The position numbers and the translations under genes were made by a program. 64,000 nt of DNA. Source: Myxocyprinus asiaticus. Taxonomy: Eukaryota > Chordata > Actinopteri > Cypriniformes > Catostomidae. Positions within the stretch are counted from its first letter, which is position 1; each line of letters starts with the position of its first letter. The stretch spans positions 2,589,479 through 2,653,478 of the forward strand of contig NC_059388.1 in the NCBI RefSeq assembly GCF_019703515.2, written 5' to 3'. The notes below the pieces were generated by a model. It was given only the letters and a program-made list of their open reading frames with translations. It had not been told where the DNA came from and searched no databases. Positions 19,464-32,599 of this stretch are shown here, one piece after another.

Positions 19464-20500
19464 TATTGTCTGGAGAATGTTGCTTTTTGTGGTTTTTAGT
19501 GTGTATCAAAAAAGTGTGCAAGTATTGGGACATATGTCATTAAATCGCGTCTTGAAACCAAAGACCCTTCAGTCGTATTGTGACGTGCGACCTGTCAGTC
19601 AATCGTCCTGTTACAGTTATTATGACCTGCACATTCCTCATTTAATTTGTACTATCATTCATTCATCATTCCTCACTGCTTTTCATTTATGATACCCTAC
19701 AATGCTTCCTACCTTATTGTAGAGGAAACAGCGCATCGTTGAAGATATGTCATGGGATTTTTTTGTGCGCCTGTTGTTTTGATATAATGATATATAGTAG
19801 CATATAGTAGCATTGGCAGTTCTAGAGAGGTGACAGAAGCCTGGCCCGGACGGAATTTTGGTGCCACCACAGACTGATCACGGTACCCTGCCTGGCACCC
19901 CCTGTAAAAAAATCCTGGCACCGCTCCTGTATAGTAGGTTTATAGTTTATACAAACCAAACTTACCTCTTTTCCTATCGTTATCTCTATTCAATGTGTTA
20001 TGATCACAATATGTTGCAGATGAAATATAACACAAAAAACTGTTATATTTAATGTTAAAGATGTGATCTTATTATTCATAATCAACTTAAGTAAAAAATC
20101 TTGGATTATCTACTTAAATTGAAAGTTATACCAAGTCGGAAAGACAGACCATTTGAATGGCATTGTGCTTGATCACTTTATTTATTTATTTATTTTTTTT
20201 ATTGTTTGTTTGTTTTTACCACTTTGGCAGTGTTAGCCTACTTACATCACAACAAAAAGAGAATCTAACCTCCACTACATTTCAGTGAAACAATAAATGA
20301 CAAAAATCAGCTAGCCTCTCTTCACAATATGAAACTTTTTTTAAATCTTTTTTTTTTTTTAGAATATGTTTTATGTTTTTAAGAATGTGATATTATTTGA
20401 AAGCATATCAATTGAACTTTTAAGAAACAACAGAATTTTTTTTATGATAGAACTTTAATAATTAGAACTAAAATGTAGAAACCATGTATGAATGAAAATG

Positions 20501-20502
<2 letters not shown>
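19464..20502. other. Unassigned AT-rich sequence
   Basis: No gene recognised. The stretch at 19815-19930 (gtgccaccacagactgatca; cctggcaccccctgtaaaaa) looks like a piece of a dispersed repeat. The rest is AT-rich with T and A runs. Confidence 0.35.

Positions 20503-20552
<50 letters not shown>
20503..20552. repeat. (TA)n microsatellite
   Basis: About 25 TA dinucleotides. The flanks to either side (20553-20815) are A-rich and featureless. Confidence 0.95.
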
Positions 20553-20556
<4 letters not shown>

Positions 20557-20815
20557 CATATAATTTAATGACTATCCAGAAACAAAGAATAAAAAAATAC
20601 TAATTATAAAAAATAAAAAAAATTCTTAATGTCCGTGTCAAATATGACCTTACCTGAACAATTTCAGAAGCTTGTGTCACTTCTCTGTTGACTTGATCAC
20701 TGATCACTGACTTTCAGTGACTTTGAAAATAGATATGCCACAAACCTTTACCATTAATCTAAATTAAATATAATAGCCAAACAAACATGGAAAAGTCAAA
20801 GTAAAATATCATTGT

Positions 20816-21170
20816 TTGAATCCAGGGTGTGCTGAGTGACTCCAGTCAAGCTTCCTAAGCAACCAATTGGCCCAGTTGCTAGGGTGGGTAGAGTCACATT
20901 GGGGTAACCTCCTCGTGGTCGCTATAATGTGGTTCTCACTCTCGGTGGGGCGCGTGGTGGGTTGTGTGTGGATGCCACAGAGAATAGTGTGAGCCTCCAC
21001 ACGTGCTAGGTCTCCACGGTAACGCGCTCAACAAGCCATGCGATAAGATGCGTGGATTGACGGTCTCAGACGCGGAGGCAACTGAGATTCATCCTACGCC
21101 ACCACGAGGACCTAGAGCGCATTGGGAATTGGGCATGCCAAATTGTGGAGAAAACCCCCCCCCCCCCAAA
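20816..21170 (+). mobile_element. tRNA-derived SINE, plus orientation, partial head
   Basis: Starts inside the B-box-like part (gaatccagggtgtgctgagt), then contains tcctaagcaaccaattggcc, ggggtaacctcctcgtggtc, cgctcaacaagccatgcgat and gcggaggcaactgagattc, and ends gccaaattgtggagaaaac followed by about 14 C and an A run. The A-box half of the tRNA region is missing. It is the inverse-orientation relative of 16415-16761. The opening GTTYGAATCC-type motif is what suggests tRNA ancestry. Confidence 0.78.
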
Positions 21171-21354
21171 ATATCATTGTTTATATGTAGGGTACAATGG
21201 GGCTAAAGGCAAATATTAAGGTTTTTTCAGGTCACAAAATGTATCAAGGTCTAAAAAATGTATTTCTTTTTATTGAATATTGATGGAGCAACATAATTTG
21301 TGTGAAAAGAAATAATAACAGAAGGTTGTTTTTATTCAAATTAATTTATTCAAA

Positions 21355-22299
21355 CCCAGATAGCACGAACCTTTGGGCCAAATGTGGAAGTTAGCTGTCA
21401 CATCTGGCCTAGATCTGGCATGGCTAAACACATGTGGACCAAAATGTCACCATATATGTTTTGCCAAAGCTTTAGAATTGGAGGGAATTTTCTCTTGGGT
21501 CACAACTGGCATTGACCCTACACTACACCCTTAAGTAGCTTTGAGTAAGTGAATTTTTCACTTATATTTTCAGAAAATTAAAAAAAGAATTTTTTATTTT
21601 TTTTTTAGCTTAGAACTAAAAGTGTTAAGTGTAGATGATGTGTGTAGTGTTTTTCAGGTCATAAAAAGTGTCTGATATGTGACTAATTCTATTTTCTTCC
21701 AAACAGGTTGTGAGTAAAAAAGATATTGCCCATGGGTGAGATTTTTCTAATATGAATACCAACTTTAATACACTTTAATGTGTTATGTTTAACGTCATCT
21801 TAAATGAAAAATAAAATGATTGTAAGTATGTTCACATCATGCAGTAGACAATTCTAACTACTTTCAATATTACCACTAACATCAACACACTTCTGTCATG
21901 TTTAACATGTTATTTTCACTTTTTCAAAAAAGATTGTGATTTAATTTTGTGGTTTATGTTTGATTTATTGTGCAGTAAATTAAAGTATTGAGTAGGCTAG
22001 GTGTTCTTCTAGTTAAATTCTGGGATACTATCACTAAATACTAAATACTATCAGCCACATATGGGCCACATAAGGGCCGTCAGGCCTTAACAGAACTCGG
22101 CTGAACAATTACATATAAGGCCCATGTATGGGCCAAACAAGCTTTACTAATTTGGCTCGCTACTGGTGGAGTTATGGCATTGTTTTGGTTCAGTTCGGGA
22201 AAAAAATATCTGTACCAGGTTTGGGCTGTCACTCACTTTCTGAGCTGGGACACATTTCAGCTGGGCCAAAGCTGTGCCAAAGGAAATTTGTTGACTGGG
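21355..22299. mobile_element. GGGCC-rich dispersed element with CCCAG/CTGGG ends
   Basis: Left end cccagatagcacgaaccttt and right end (complement) CCCAGTCAACAAATTTCC form a weak inverted pair. Subterminal regions on both sides are rich in tggcc/gggcc words (tttgggccaaatgtgg; cacatatgggccacataagg; tatgggccaaacaagc). The ~600-bp interior is featureless. The layout suggests a non-autonomous DNA element, although the ends are only weakly defined. Confidence 0.4.
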
Positions 22300-24575
22300 A
22301 AGTTTTAAAAAAAAAAAGCTGGTGAGGGATCCGCAAATGGTGACTTAGGCTACTGTCCCAACTGTTACACTCTCCAATGTTAAAAACACGGAGGTTGTAT
22401 TCTCTGTATAGAAATCTTTGTCCGCACTTTGAATATTTACCGGAAATAGTAGTTCTTCCGGGCAACTTTGGGACACTCATTTCCACATACTATGATTTGG
22501 GACACCCTAACTGTACGTTTCCACTGGTGCGTTGTGAGCGAAGGTGAGCGCAGTTTTTTTCTCATGCGCTGGCAACTATTTCTCATGGGAAGTCGCCAAA
22601 GTCTCAGTACTGAAATGTCGCTTAAAGTAGCTTAATGACATGATGACGTCATTTATTACGTAAGACGTCAAATTTACAAATGTAAAGGAATTGGCGTAAA
22701 GAGCTACGGTAGTTCCCTAATGGCATATTGTTGAAGAACCATTTTTTTTATTTTTTATTGAACTATTAATTTATCAATTAGTAGCATATTTAACTACTAA
22801 TCATTAAACTTTTACTAATTCAACATCAAACATTCAGCAAGTTGTGGTGGACAGTGGGATTTATTTTTTTGCATGTTTTGTAATAAAACTATTTTAATGA
22901 ACAATCAAGCCAAAAGTAGCTTATCAAACTATATGCATAGCAAGCAGGAGAAGACAGTGGGGGATTTCTATTTCTTTTTTAAATATTATTTTTATTTTGT
23001 TTTGTAATTGAACTGCATTATTAAACAAGGACAAGATGGCCAAAATTATCCTAGAAATAGCAACCAGGAATAGGCAGTGGTTTAGTGTTGGGGATTTTTT
23101 TTATTTAAACATAGATCTACTGTATATGCTTAATAATGTTTTGGAGATAGTATGTAATATATCTTATTTTTGAACATATCTGGTGTGTGATGCTGAAACA
23201 TCAGTGTTTATTTCTTGTGCCACTGTGTCACAATGATTTTTGACAGTGACTCATCTGTTCATCACTTATCTCTATACTTTATTATAGATCGGGGGTTGAT
23301 TTCCATTCTCTCTCTTGCCCTGCTATATAATTTCTCAATGCACTTCTATCGCTGTAGACTGACTTTTCTTCTCTAAAGAGAGAGCATGTACGTGAATTGA
23401 GTTTGAGACTGTTGCAACAAATACCAAACACAATTTTTTTTTTCCCACTGGCACGTTGTGAGCGAAGGTGAGTGAACGTTTTCAATTATTTCCTATTGAA
23501 GTCGAGCGGCACGCTCTCAAGGTGGATTGTGGGATTGACAGCGGTGTGGAGAAAGTGTTAAGCGTGGTCGAGAGTGTCAAAAAAGTTGAAATTCCTCAGC
23601 TTTATTCAAATGAGGAACGAAAAACGCTGGACGGTAACCAATCACTTTGAGCTGAAAGCAGTGACGTCTCTCATAAGCGCTTTACATATGAAGATAATGC
23701 TGCAGTTGCTGCTGGATTCAGAGCTTTCATCACAAGCAGACTTCAACTGATGGTTGTACGCATTTATGAGGCAATACTGTGGCTGTGTAAGCAAAAGTTA
23801 TACTCCAAACAGAATTAATAAATGAAGACTGAATGCATTCACTGTGGCTGGATAAAAAGTACAATAAATCAACACAGTCTTTATACTTTGCACATTCGGA
23901 AATAAAGTCTGCATCATTCTGACTGTCATTGCGCATATTTGTGATGATTATATTGGAAGTGAACTGAAAACAATCATGGCTGAGTTCGAAATGGCACACT
24001 ATATACTACACTTACAGTTTCTGCCATAGACTTATGGAGCAGAAGCAGTCAAAACAGTATGTCACATATATGCCAAATAGTGTGTCAAAATAGTAGTATG
24101 AAAATAAAAAGTGGAAAATCCACACACTGTTTTACTCTTCCCTTTTACTTAGTAAACCCCCCCCCCCACATTTCAATCAGAGAGATCTTCGTCAGGCACA
24201 CCTCAATAGGCAACACTTCATTAAACATCCTTGTTTCAAACACACACCTCATTGGGTACACCTGTTAACAATCAGAATCAATTTATCTCATAAACATTCA
24301 ATCACACTCAATGTGAACAATTAATTAGAGACCAATTCTAAAAACAGTACATACGTAATTATCTTAGAGATTCAAACAATGTAGACAACTCTCAAAAATA
24401 TTCAGTGAATCACATTTTAAAGATAATGCAGTAATTTGAATAAAAACATATAGAGTAATAGAAAAAATTGGGACATAGGTCAGCATTAAACGCAAACAGG
24501 TACAAAAAACATCTCATCCAAAAGAGTCAGTAAATCAAAGAAATGGGTAGATACCAAAATCCAAATTCATGGGCG
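22300..24575. other. Unassigned sequence with a direct repeat pair
   Basis: No gene recognised. A block near 22512-22553 (cactggtgcgttgtgagcga, then aggtgagcg) recurs in the same orientation at 23447-23476 (cactggcacgttgtgagcga, then aggtgagtg). The segment at 23985-24065 (gttcgaaatggcacactata; ccatagacttatggagc) resembles a common fish MITE end. A poly(C) run lies at 24157-24167. A TGACGTCA palindrome sits at 22644-22651. Confidence 0.35.
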
Positions 24576-24675
24576 CCAAGCGAGGGTCGGACGTGTGAAT
24601 GGCGAGCTCTGCGCACTTTGCTAGTTTTAATACTTTTTATGTCATAAACCAGTGAGATTCGATACACTCTGATTC

Positions 24676-24723
24676 TTTTTTCTTTTTGTTATTTTCTCCC
24701 CAATTTGCTACCCAGGCCCCACC
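24676..24723 (-). mobile_element. 48-bp SINE remnant with target-site duplications
   Basis: Read on minus: GGTGGGGCCTGGGTAGC (start of the SINE's tRNA-like head) joined directly to AAATTGGGGAGAAAAT (SINE tail) and an A-rich end. The whole body is missing. It is bracketed by acactctgattc (24664-24675) and acacactgattc (24724-24735), a 12-bp duplication with one mismatch, inside the 5' region of the L1. Confidence 0.7.
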
Positions 24724-24757
24724 ACACACTGATTCTTGACTGTTCTAGGAAGACAAT

Positions 24758-25519
24758 ATGTCAAAGAATTCAAAATCCTCTGGCTCTGGAGACAATAAAA
24801 GACACTTACGTGCTCAAGCTTATACCCCTGACAAGGCCGCAGACCAGGGACTCAATTTGGACAGTGCAGTGAAAGAGATTCAGCGTCAACTGCTGAACAT
24901 GTTGGCACTGCTGGCAAAGGTCGTTGCTGACTTGGAGGATCTTGCTGTAATACGTAGATCGATCACTGCCATGTAGACGAAATTCACTGACGAGTGTTGG
25001 ATATTGAGAAACAGACCGATTATCTGGAGTCATCGGAGAGGGAATTAGCTGCTAATCCGCTAGTGACCAAGACAGACTTGGAGCGTGTTTGGGAAAAGTT
25101 GGAAGACCTTGAGAATCGTAACCGACGTAACAACGTCCGAATTGTTGGAATTCCTGAGGACGAAGAAGCTGGAAATCGAGCGAGCTCACAGAGTTCCGGC
25201 TCGGAGATCCGCTGAGGGAGACAGGCCCCGATCAATTCTGGCCAAATTTCTGAGATCATCCAATAAAGATCTTGTGTTATGCGAGACGAGGAGTAAAGAA
25301 AGGCTTTCTTGGAAGAACCACAGCATTTTCTTGTTCCCAGACTTTGCAAATTTGACAAGAGAGAAACATGATCGATTCAAGGAATGCAAGAAACTCTTAC
25401 ATCAACGGAAGGTCGCTTTTGCACTGATGTTCCTGGCCAAATTGAGAATAGATACTAAGGATGGCTGCAAAATATTTACATGCCCACAGCAAGTGATGTC
25501 CTTCATAAAGTCAATGAAA
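24758..25519 (+). pseudogene. L1 ORF1 (coiled coil, RRM, C-terminal domain)
   Basis: ORF1 protein binds L1 RNA as a trimeric chaperone. The start MSKNSKSSGSGDNKRHLRAQ at 24758 is followed by a predicted coiled coil (VKEIQRQLLNMLALLAKVVA). An in-frame TAG stop lies at 24974-24976, where the sister copy (845-1182) has a sense codon. The frame resumes at 24994 with SSERELAANPLVTKTDLERV and the RRM start DLENRNRRNNVRIVGIPE. It shifts again near 25160-25190 to the C-terminal domain (RPRSILAKFLRSSNKDLVLC; NHSIFLFPDFANLTREKHDR; KLRIDTKDGCKIFTCPQQVM), ending at 25519. All three ORF1 domains are recognisable but spread over at least three frames, so it is inactive. Confidence 0.88.
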
Positions 25520-25552
25520 TGAGTAGGTCATTGTGTGATACTCTCTATGCAG

Positions 25553-26020
25553 CTTAGTGGGCCTGATTCACTGAACATTCACTTGACTGTCCGAGGAAAC
25601 CGAGCGCCTTATTTGTTTCTTTTTGTGCTGGTTCCGCCTAGCGGCTGGAGTGTGTTTTGTAGAACAACACTCCTTCGGGACAGTTTGTAGATGAAACTGC
25701 ATGTTCTTTGTGCTTATGCCTCTTATGGGTTGGAGTTTGTTCTGTGGAATATTTCTTGCAAAACATTGGAGTGATTAGGGCATCTGTTGCACTCATGTAA
25801 CATCCGAGTGGGCCTGACTCACTGAACATTCACTTGACTGTCCGAGGAAACTGGGCGCCTTTTTTTTGTTTGCTTCTTTTTGTGCTGGTTCTGCCTAGTG
25901 GCTGGAGTTTGTTTTGTGGAGGAACACACCTTCGGAACAGTTATGTGGATGAATCTACACGTTTTTGTGTTTCTTCTGCTTATTGGCTGGAGTTTGTTTT
26001 ATAGATTATTTTTTGTTGTG
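25553..26020 (+). repeat. Tandem duplication in the L1 inter-ORF spacer
   Basis: The segment at about 25553-25803 is repeated at about 25807-26020. Both start gtgggcctga(t/c)tcactgaac, continue cttgactgtccgaggaaac and contain ctttttgtgctggttc and ggctggagt(g/t)tgtttt. The minus copy of this L1 (63500-64000) shows further degenerate iterations of the same ggctggagtttgttttgtgg word. The spacer of this family is therefore built from tandem units. Confidence 0.75.
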
Positions 26021-26255
26021 TAATTCTGTCTCACAAAATTTGTGTAGAAGCTCCGGACTTAAGCAATCCGACGGCAACGTTGCCGTTGGGGCTCTCGTAG
26101 GCGTATATGGACTGTTTGAGTTTAGAGGGATGGACGCTGGTTGGCTGGTTTTTTTGTTCAGGGGGAAGTTCGGGGTTTGATTGTCACACTAATGTTGGAA
26201 TGTGGTCGTTATAATTTTATTTTTGACACGCAATCTATTTTTTCTAATATGTCAA

Positions 26256-28440
26256 AATATCAAATGTTAATATGAGTGGACTGTCTCTCTCCACATGGAA
26301 TGTGAATGGGTTGGGGCACCCCATAAAAAGAAGGAAGATTATTTATTTTCTTAAACGTAAGAAATATGATATAGTGTTTCTTCACGAAACATATCTTTCC
26401 CTGCAGGAAGCTGAAAAATTTGGGGAGATATGGGGTGGACATGTTTTCTTTAGTGCTGGCTCAAATAAGAGCAGGGGAGTCATTACACTAAGTAAGAATC
26501 TACAATTCAAATGTCTCAAACAGATTAAGATAAATTAGGAAGGATCATTATTGTTTTAGCAGAAATTCAGGGGTAAAGGTTGATTTTGGCTAATATTTAC
26601 GCACCTAATGCTGATGACCTTTTTTATAGATCTTGAAGGGATGTTGCAAGCCGTTGGCACCCCTCATGATATACAATTGGGAGGACACTTTAATCTTTTG
26701 ATGGACTCATTTCTTGATCATAGTGAAGCAAAAGTGTGTAAGCCCCCTAGAGCAACAGTGACGCTTCACAGAATGTGTAAAAAATCTTGGACTTACAGAT
26801 ATTTGGAGACTTTTGAACCCATCTGGTATAGTTTTTTTTTTATATCTAAGTCCTTCATTTCACCTGTTGTTGATTGTTTAATTGGAAACGTTTTAGTCTC
26901 AGATCAAGCCCTGGTGTGTTTAGAGGTGTTGCCACATACAGAGAAAAATAAATCATATAGTTGCCGCTTTAATGTATCCCTTTTGCAAAATCCTAAATTC
27001 CAACAAATGCTAAAGGTTGGAATCAGTGTGTAGACCAACTGGTCCTCAGAATCTTCTGTGGGCGTGGCTTGGGAGGCACTTAAGGCGGTTCTTAGGGGTC
27101 AGATCATACAGTATGCCTCTTTCACCAAAAAATCCAAAGCACGAGAACTCGTGAAGTTGGAAGGGAATATTAAAAGTGCCGAGGCAGAGCTGAAGCGCCG
27201 AATGTCGTCTGATGGCCTCAGAGAATTGACCCGATTGAAATACAGATATAATACTATTTTTCTACCATTCCCTCAGTGAAATCTGCTGGTGGTGAAATAT
27301 TTACCTCAGCCATTTATATTAATAACACTTTTAAAGAATTCTATCTTGATCTCTATAGTTCCAGGTCTTCGACTACTGATGAAGATATTAGAAAATTTGT
27401 GGAACCATTAGAACTCCCTAAATTGACGACTGAGCAAAAAATTCTCTTGATTCTGAAATAACCTTGGAGGAGCTTGGCAAGGTAATTAAGGCCTTGCCTA
27501 CAGTCCAGAGTGTTTAATTCAGACATTTATTTAAATGTTGCTTCGAGTATATGGCTGAACCCAAATTATGTATTAATAAGTCCCCTTTCTGCTGGACAAA
27601 GTGGATTGTGAGGGAGGTTAGTAGGTCTCAATTCTTTAGGTATTTACAGCTGTGCCACCTGCTTTGTACTATTTTTGTGAGTAGCATATACCCCCCTAAA
27701 GCGGCAGATACTCTGAAAGTGGTGATTACTGCTTTTGGAAAAGGCCATGAGGAATCAGTGTATTACTCCCTGCTAATTCAGAGTCTGGGGGATGGAGCTT
27801 CAACTTCTCTCAAGAGATTATGGGAGAAAGATTTAAACTTGGTATTGGAGGAGGGAGTGTGGGCTAGGATTCTAAAAAACGTCAAGTCTACATCTAGAGA
27901 TGCAATCTACATCTAGAAATGCAATTTAAGATTTTACATCGATTCTACTGGACCCCATCTAGATTGTATTGGCTTGGTCTTAAAGACACACACCCACCTG
28001 CTGGCAATGCCAATCAGAAGATGGGGACACAACCCATGTTTTTTGGTGGTGTGTTAAGATCCAAGATTTTTGGTTGAGGTTCAGAGATTTATGTGTGACG
28101 TATTGAACACTCAAATTTCATTTTGCACCAGACTCTGTATTTTAGGCAATGGGGAAGTCATTAATATAGGGGATAAATATATAAAAAAATTAGGTCCTAG
28201 CCAATTTTATGATTGGCAGGCAGGTCATCCTTAGGGGATGGAAGTCGGTCGGCACGCCCTCATTTCAGGAGTGGTGCAAAGAGATGGGCAGGGTCGAGGC
28301 ATTTGAAGCAATGTCATATAGAAGGCAGAGAAACTTGGAGTTATTTAATTAAAAATGGGGCAGCTATTTGGCATTTTTGGAAGGCTTTCTGGGAGGGGGA
28401 GTGGAGAGAAATGTGTAGTTTTAAATGTGTGTGATATATA
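26256..28440 (+). pseudogene. L1 ORF2 (endonuclease, deleted RT, C-terminal zinc-knuckle region)
   Basis: Endonuclease: MSGLSLSTWNVNGLGHPIKR, KYDIVFLHETYLSLQEAEKF (26272-26538), then in another frame IQLGGHFNLLMDSFLDHSEA. The sister copy reads GGDFN here, so a catalytic Asp has become His. The linker follows (ELKRRMSSDGLRELTRLKYR; KSAGGEIFTSAIYINNTFKE). A deletion near 27257 removes about 40 codons present in the 62025-62441 copy. The RT palm (fingers to YADD) is absent between about 27515 and 27550. The C-terminal part remains (HEESVYYSLLIQSLGDGAST; EKDLNLVLEEGVWARILKNV), ending in a Cys/His-like cluster near 28010-28060. With RT gone it cannot be functional. Confidence 0.87.
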
Positions 28441-28646
28441 ATATATTATTATTATTTATTTATTTTTGTGTGTGTGTATTCTCAAGTTGGACCACGGGGA
28501 TATTTGTTGAGGATCAGGGTGGCGTTGGGGATTAGGAGGGCGAAAGGGAATTATGGGGGTTAAAAGCTGATTCGGTGTATATGTGTTTGCTTTTCTGTTT
28601 CATGTGTCCGAATCAATAAAAGTGTTAATCAGAAGAAAAAAACAAA

Positions 28647-29369
28647 TACGAATATTGTCAGTGACTGACTGAATTTATTAATAAATTATTTAGCATGTTT
28701 ATGTGAGCAAGAATATTCCAATGCAAGTCAGAATGTGGTATTATTTAGATTATGTATGCTAAATGTAAAAGCTTTATTTTAAATAACAGAATTTTTTTAT
28801 AGCCCTATCTGCACGTTTCCATAGTAAATACAGTTTAAGACCTACGAGATAACAGGCATGTATAATACACAGTACGTAATAGGCTATATCAAGCACAGTT
28901 TTGGAGCGAGGAGGAGGAGATATATAGTTTACAGTCCTTAAAACATAGCTAAATCAATATAGAGATGGTTGAAAGCACGGCAACAGTCTCATATTTAAAA
29001 CTTGCCTTCATTTTTTCATCAATTCACCCTTCAGCCTCTTGCCACCTGTTGTTGAGGACAAATAAAAACGAGTGATTTGACTACAATCCTAATATGCAGT
29101 TTGATTAATGGCAAAAGCAAGCAGAAGAGAACAGCGGAAAAAGAAAAGTGCATGATTTTAAGATGAATTGCAATTTATAAAGTAGGATGCATTTAGGAAA
29201 TTGTCGTACTGTCATATTTAAGATCATATTACGAAAGTCTTTATAAATGAGGCCCCATATGTGCAAAGTTAATAGAGACTTATTCACAAAGACTTGCTGC
29301 TGTAATAAATGCAAAAGGTGTGTCCACAAAGTATTAATAAGGTGGGGTCTGCAGACTTATGCAATCAGG
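28647..29369. other. Unassigned AT-rich sequence
   Basis: No gene or repeat pair recognised. ctttataaatgaggcccc (about 29240-29257) is a word I associate with fish dispersed repeats, but no element boundaries are visible. Confidence 0.35.
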
Positions 29370-30740
29370 GTTTTTTTTTTTTTTTTTACATTTATATTTA
29401 CATTTATTCATTTGACAGATGCATTTATCCAAAGCAACTTACAAAAGAAGAATAATACATCATAAGCAATCCATCTTAAGGAGAGAGCAGTACGAAAAGT
29501 GCGGCATTATAAAGTTTCACTAGCATCAGAACAGTATCCAAGACAGATTAGAGCGCAACAAGAATATACAGTATATCATTTTTATTTATTTATTTTTTCT
29601 TTTTATGAGTGCATAGTTAAGTGCTCAAGGAAAAGATGTGACTTTAGCCGATTTTTGAAGACAGAGAGTGAGCCTGCTTCACGGATGGAGTTGGCAAGGT
29701 CATTCCACCAATGAGGTACAGTGAAACCAAAAGTGGAAAAGTGATTTGGTGCCTCTTTGTGTTCGCACCGCTTATTAGTCAACTGCAGGCTTCTGGTGGG
29801 AACATAGCTCTGCAGAAATGATTTTAGGTATGCTGGAGCAGACCCAGTGACTGTTTTGTATGCCAGCATCAGAGCCTTGAACTTGATACGTGCATCAACC
29901 GGCAGCCAGTGAAGAGAGACAAGGAGTGGTGTAACATGCGCTCTCTTTAGTTGATTAAAGACCAGACGTGCTGCTGCATTCTGGATCATTTGCAGGAGTC
30001 TAATTGCACATGCAGGGAGGCCTGCAATGAGAGCGTTACAGTAGTCCAGTCTAGTTATGACAAGTGACTGGACAAGCAGTTGTGTGGCATGTTCAGAGAG
30101 GAAGGGTCTTATCTTCCTGATATTGTAGAGTGTAAATCTACATGATCTTGCGGTCTTTGAGATGTGGTCTGTGAAATTGAGTTGGTTATCGATGGTTACC
30201 CTTAGATTTCTGACCGATTTGAAAGGCGTTATTGTAGTTAAGCCCAGCTGAACGGTGATGTTGTGTTCAACAGCAGGGTTGGCTGGAAAGACAAGGAGTC
30301 CAGTCTTCGCTGGGTTAAGTTGCAGGTGGTGTTACTTCATCCAGGCTGAGATGTCTGCCAAACAGGCCGAGATTCGAGCAGTCACCGTAGTGTCATTGGG
30401 CTGGAAAGACAAGTGTCATCGGCATAACAATGGCAAGAGAAGACATCTGCTGTCAGTGAGGTGTCAGGCGGTGGAGGGGGAGGATAGAGGAGTGTGTTAA
30501 ATGCCCTAAATAGGCTGTGAGTGTCTGTGGTGCTGTAGGAAGTTTTTGCAGATTTAACGTTATCTGAAAAAGGAGCAAGCAGAGACTGATACTTACTTAG
30601 ATCTGCTGGATCTTTAGATTTCTGCCATCTCCTCTCAGCCGCCCTGAGTTCAGTCTGATGTTCATGAAGAACATCAGAGAGCCAGGGGCTGGGCGGTGTC
30701 ATACGTGCTGGTCTAGAGGAGAGGTTGTTAAAGTAGAGTA
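29370..30740 (-). mobile_element. L2-like LINE, internally deleted, with ATGTAAATGTAAATG tail
   Basis: The minus-strand 3' end at about 29387-29450 reads TTTGGATAAATGCATCTGTC followed by AAATGAATAAATGTAAATATAAATG, a typical 3' end of this fish LINE group, next to a T run at 29370-29387. The body encodes the RT C-terminus and linker. It is 5'-truncated near 30740 and lacks most of the RT palm. Confidence 0.85.
29600..30702 (-). pseudogene. L2-like LINE ORF2 remnant
   Basis: Reading right to left: linker (MTPPSPWLSDVLHEHQTELR, then AAERRWQKSKDPADLSKYQS, 30702-30500) and PPPPPPDTSLTADVFS. It then passes directly to the RT motif C (CHCYADDTCLSSP, about 30430), showing that motifs 0-B are deleted. 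The thumb and C-terminal region follow (MIQNAAARLVFNQLKRAHVT; PLLVSLHWLPVDARIKFKAL, 29989-29603), ending KNRLKSHLFLEHL. Frames change near 30400 and between 30380 and 29990. The YADD box survives. In an intact element this protein would carry out target-primed reverse transcription. Confidence 0.85.
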
Positions 30741-30933
30741 TAGTGTGTCTGTAGCAGTGTTTTTTTTATTATTAATTTTTTTAAAATATTTTCTGGATTT
30801 TTGTTTGTTGGAAGATCACATTAAAAAAGTTGGAAAAAGTTTGACATTTACATTGTAGTTATTTCTATCTATACATTTAAAAAACCTGCAAATTCATAAG
30901 GGTGTGTGGACTTTTTATATCCATTATATATAT

Positions 30934-32404
<1,471 letters not shown>

Positions 32405-32466
<62 letters not shown>
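32405..32466. repeat. (TG)n(TA)n microsatellite
   Basis: About 13 TG and about 15 TA dinucleotides, starting at the right end of the Sleeping Beauty-type element. Confidence 0.95.
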
Positions 32467-32470
<4 letters not shown>

Positions 32471-32599
32471 TGTAACACCTTTGCGGTGGCACTAATGCGG
32501 TCATTTTCTTGATTGTTCTTTTCTACAGGTAAACGTTTAATGTCCAGTAGAAAGGATATTTGAATTTTTTTTTAGTTTAACAGACACTCGTATGAAAGA

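Larger units (their letters stand above)
24576..28646 (+). mobile_element. L1-superfamily LINE, long copy with both ORFs decayed
   Basis: Order: 5' region (about 24576-24757, with a nested SINE remnant), ORF1 (24758-25519), a repeat-rich inter-ORF spacer (25523-26255), ORF2 with endonuclease start, linker and C-terminus (26256-28440) but with the RT core deleted, and a 3' UTR with AATAAA near 28613 followed by an A-rich tail (gaagaaaaaaacaaa). A second copy of the family runs antisense at 60975-64000, and an ORF1 scrap lies at 845-1182. The left boundary is approximate because no target duplication was identified. Confidence 0.85.
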
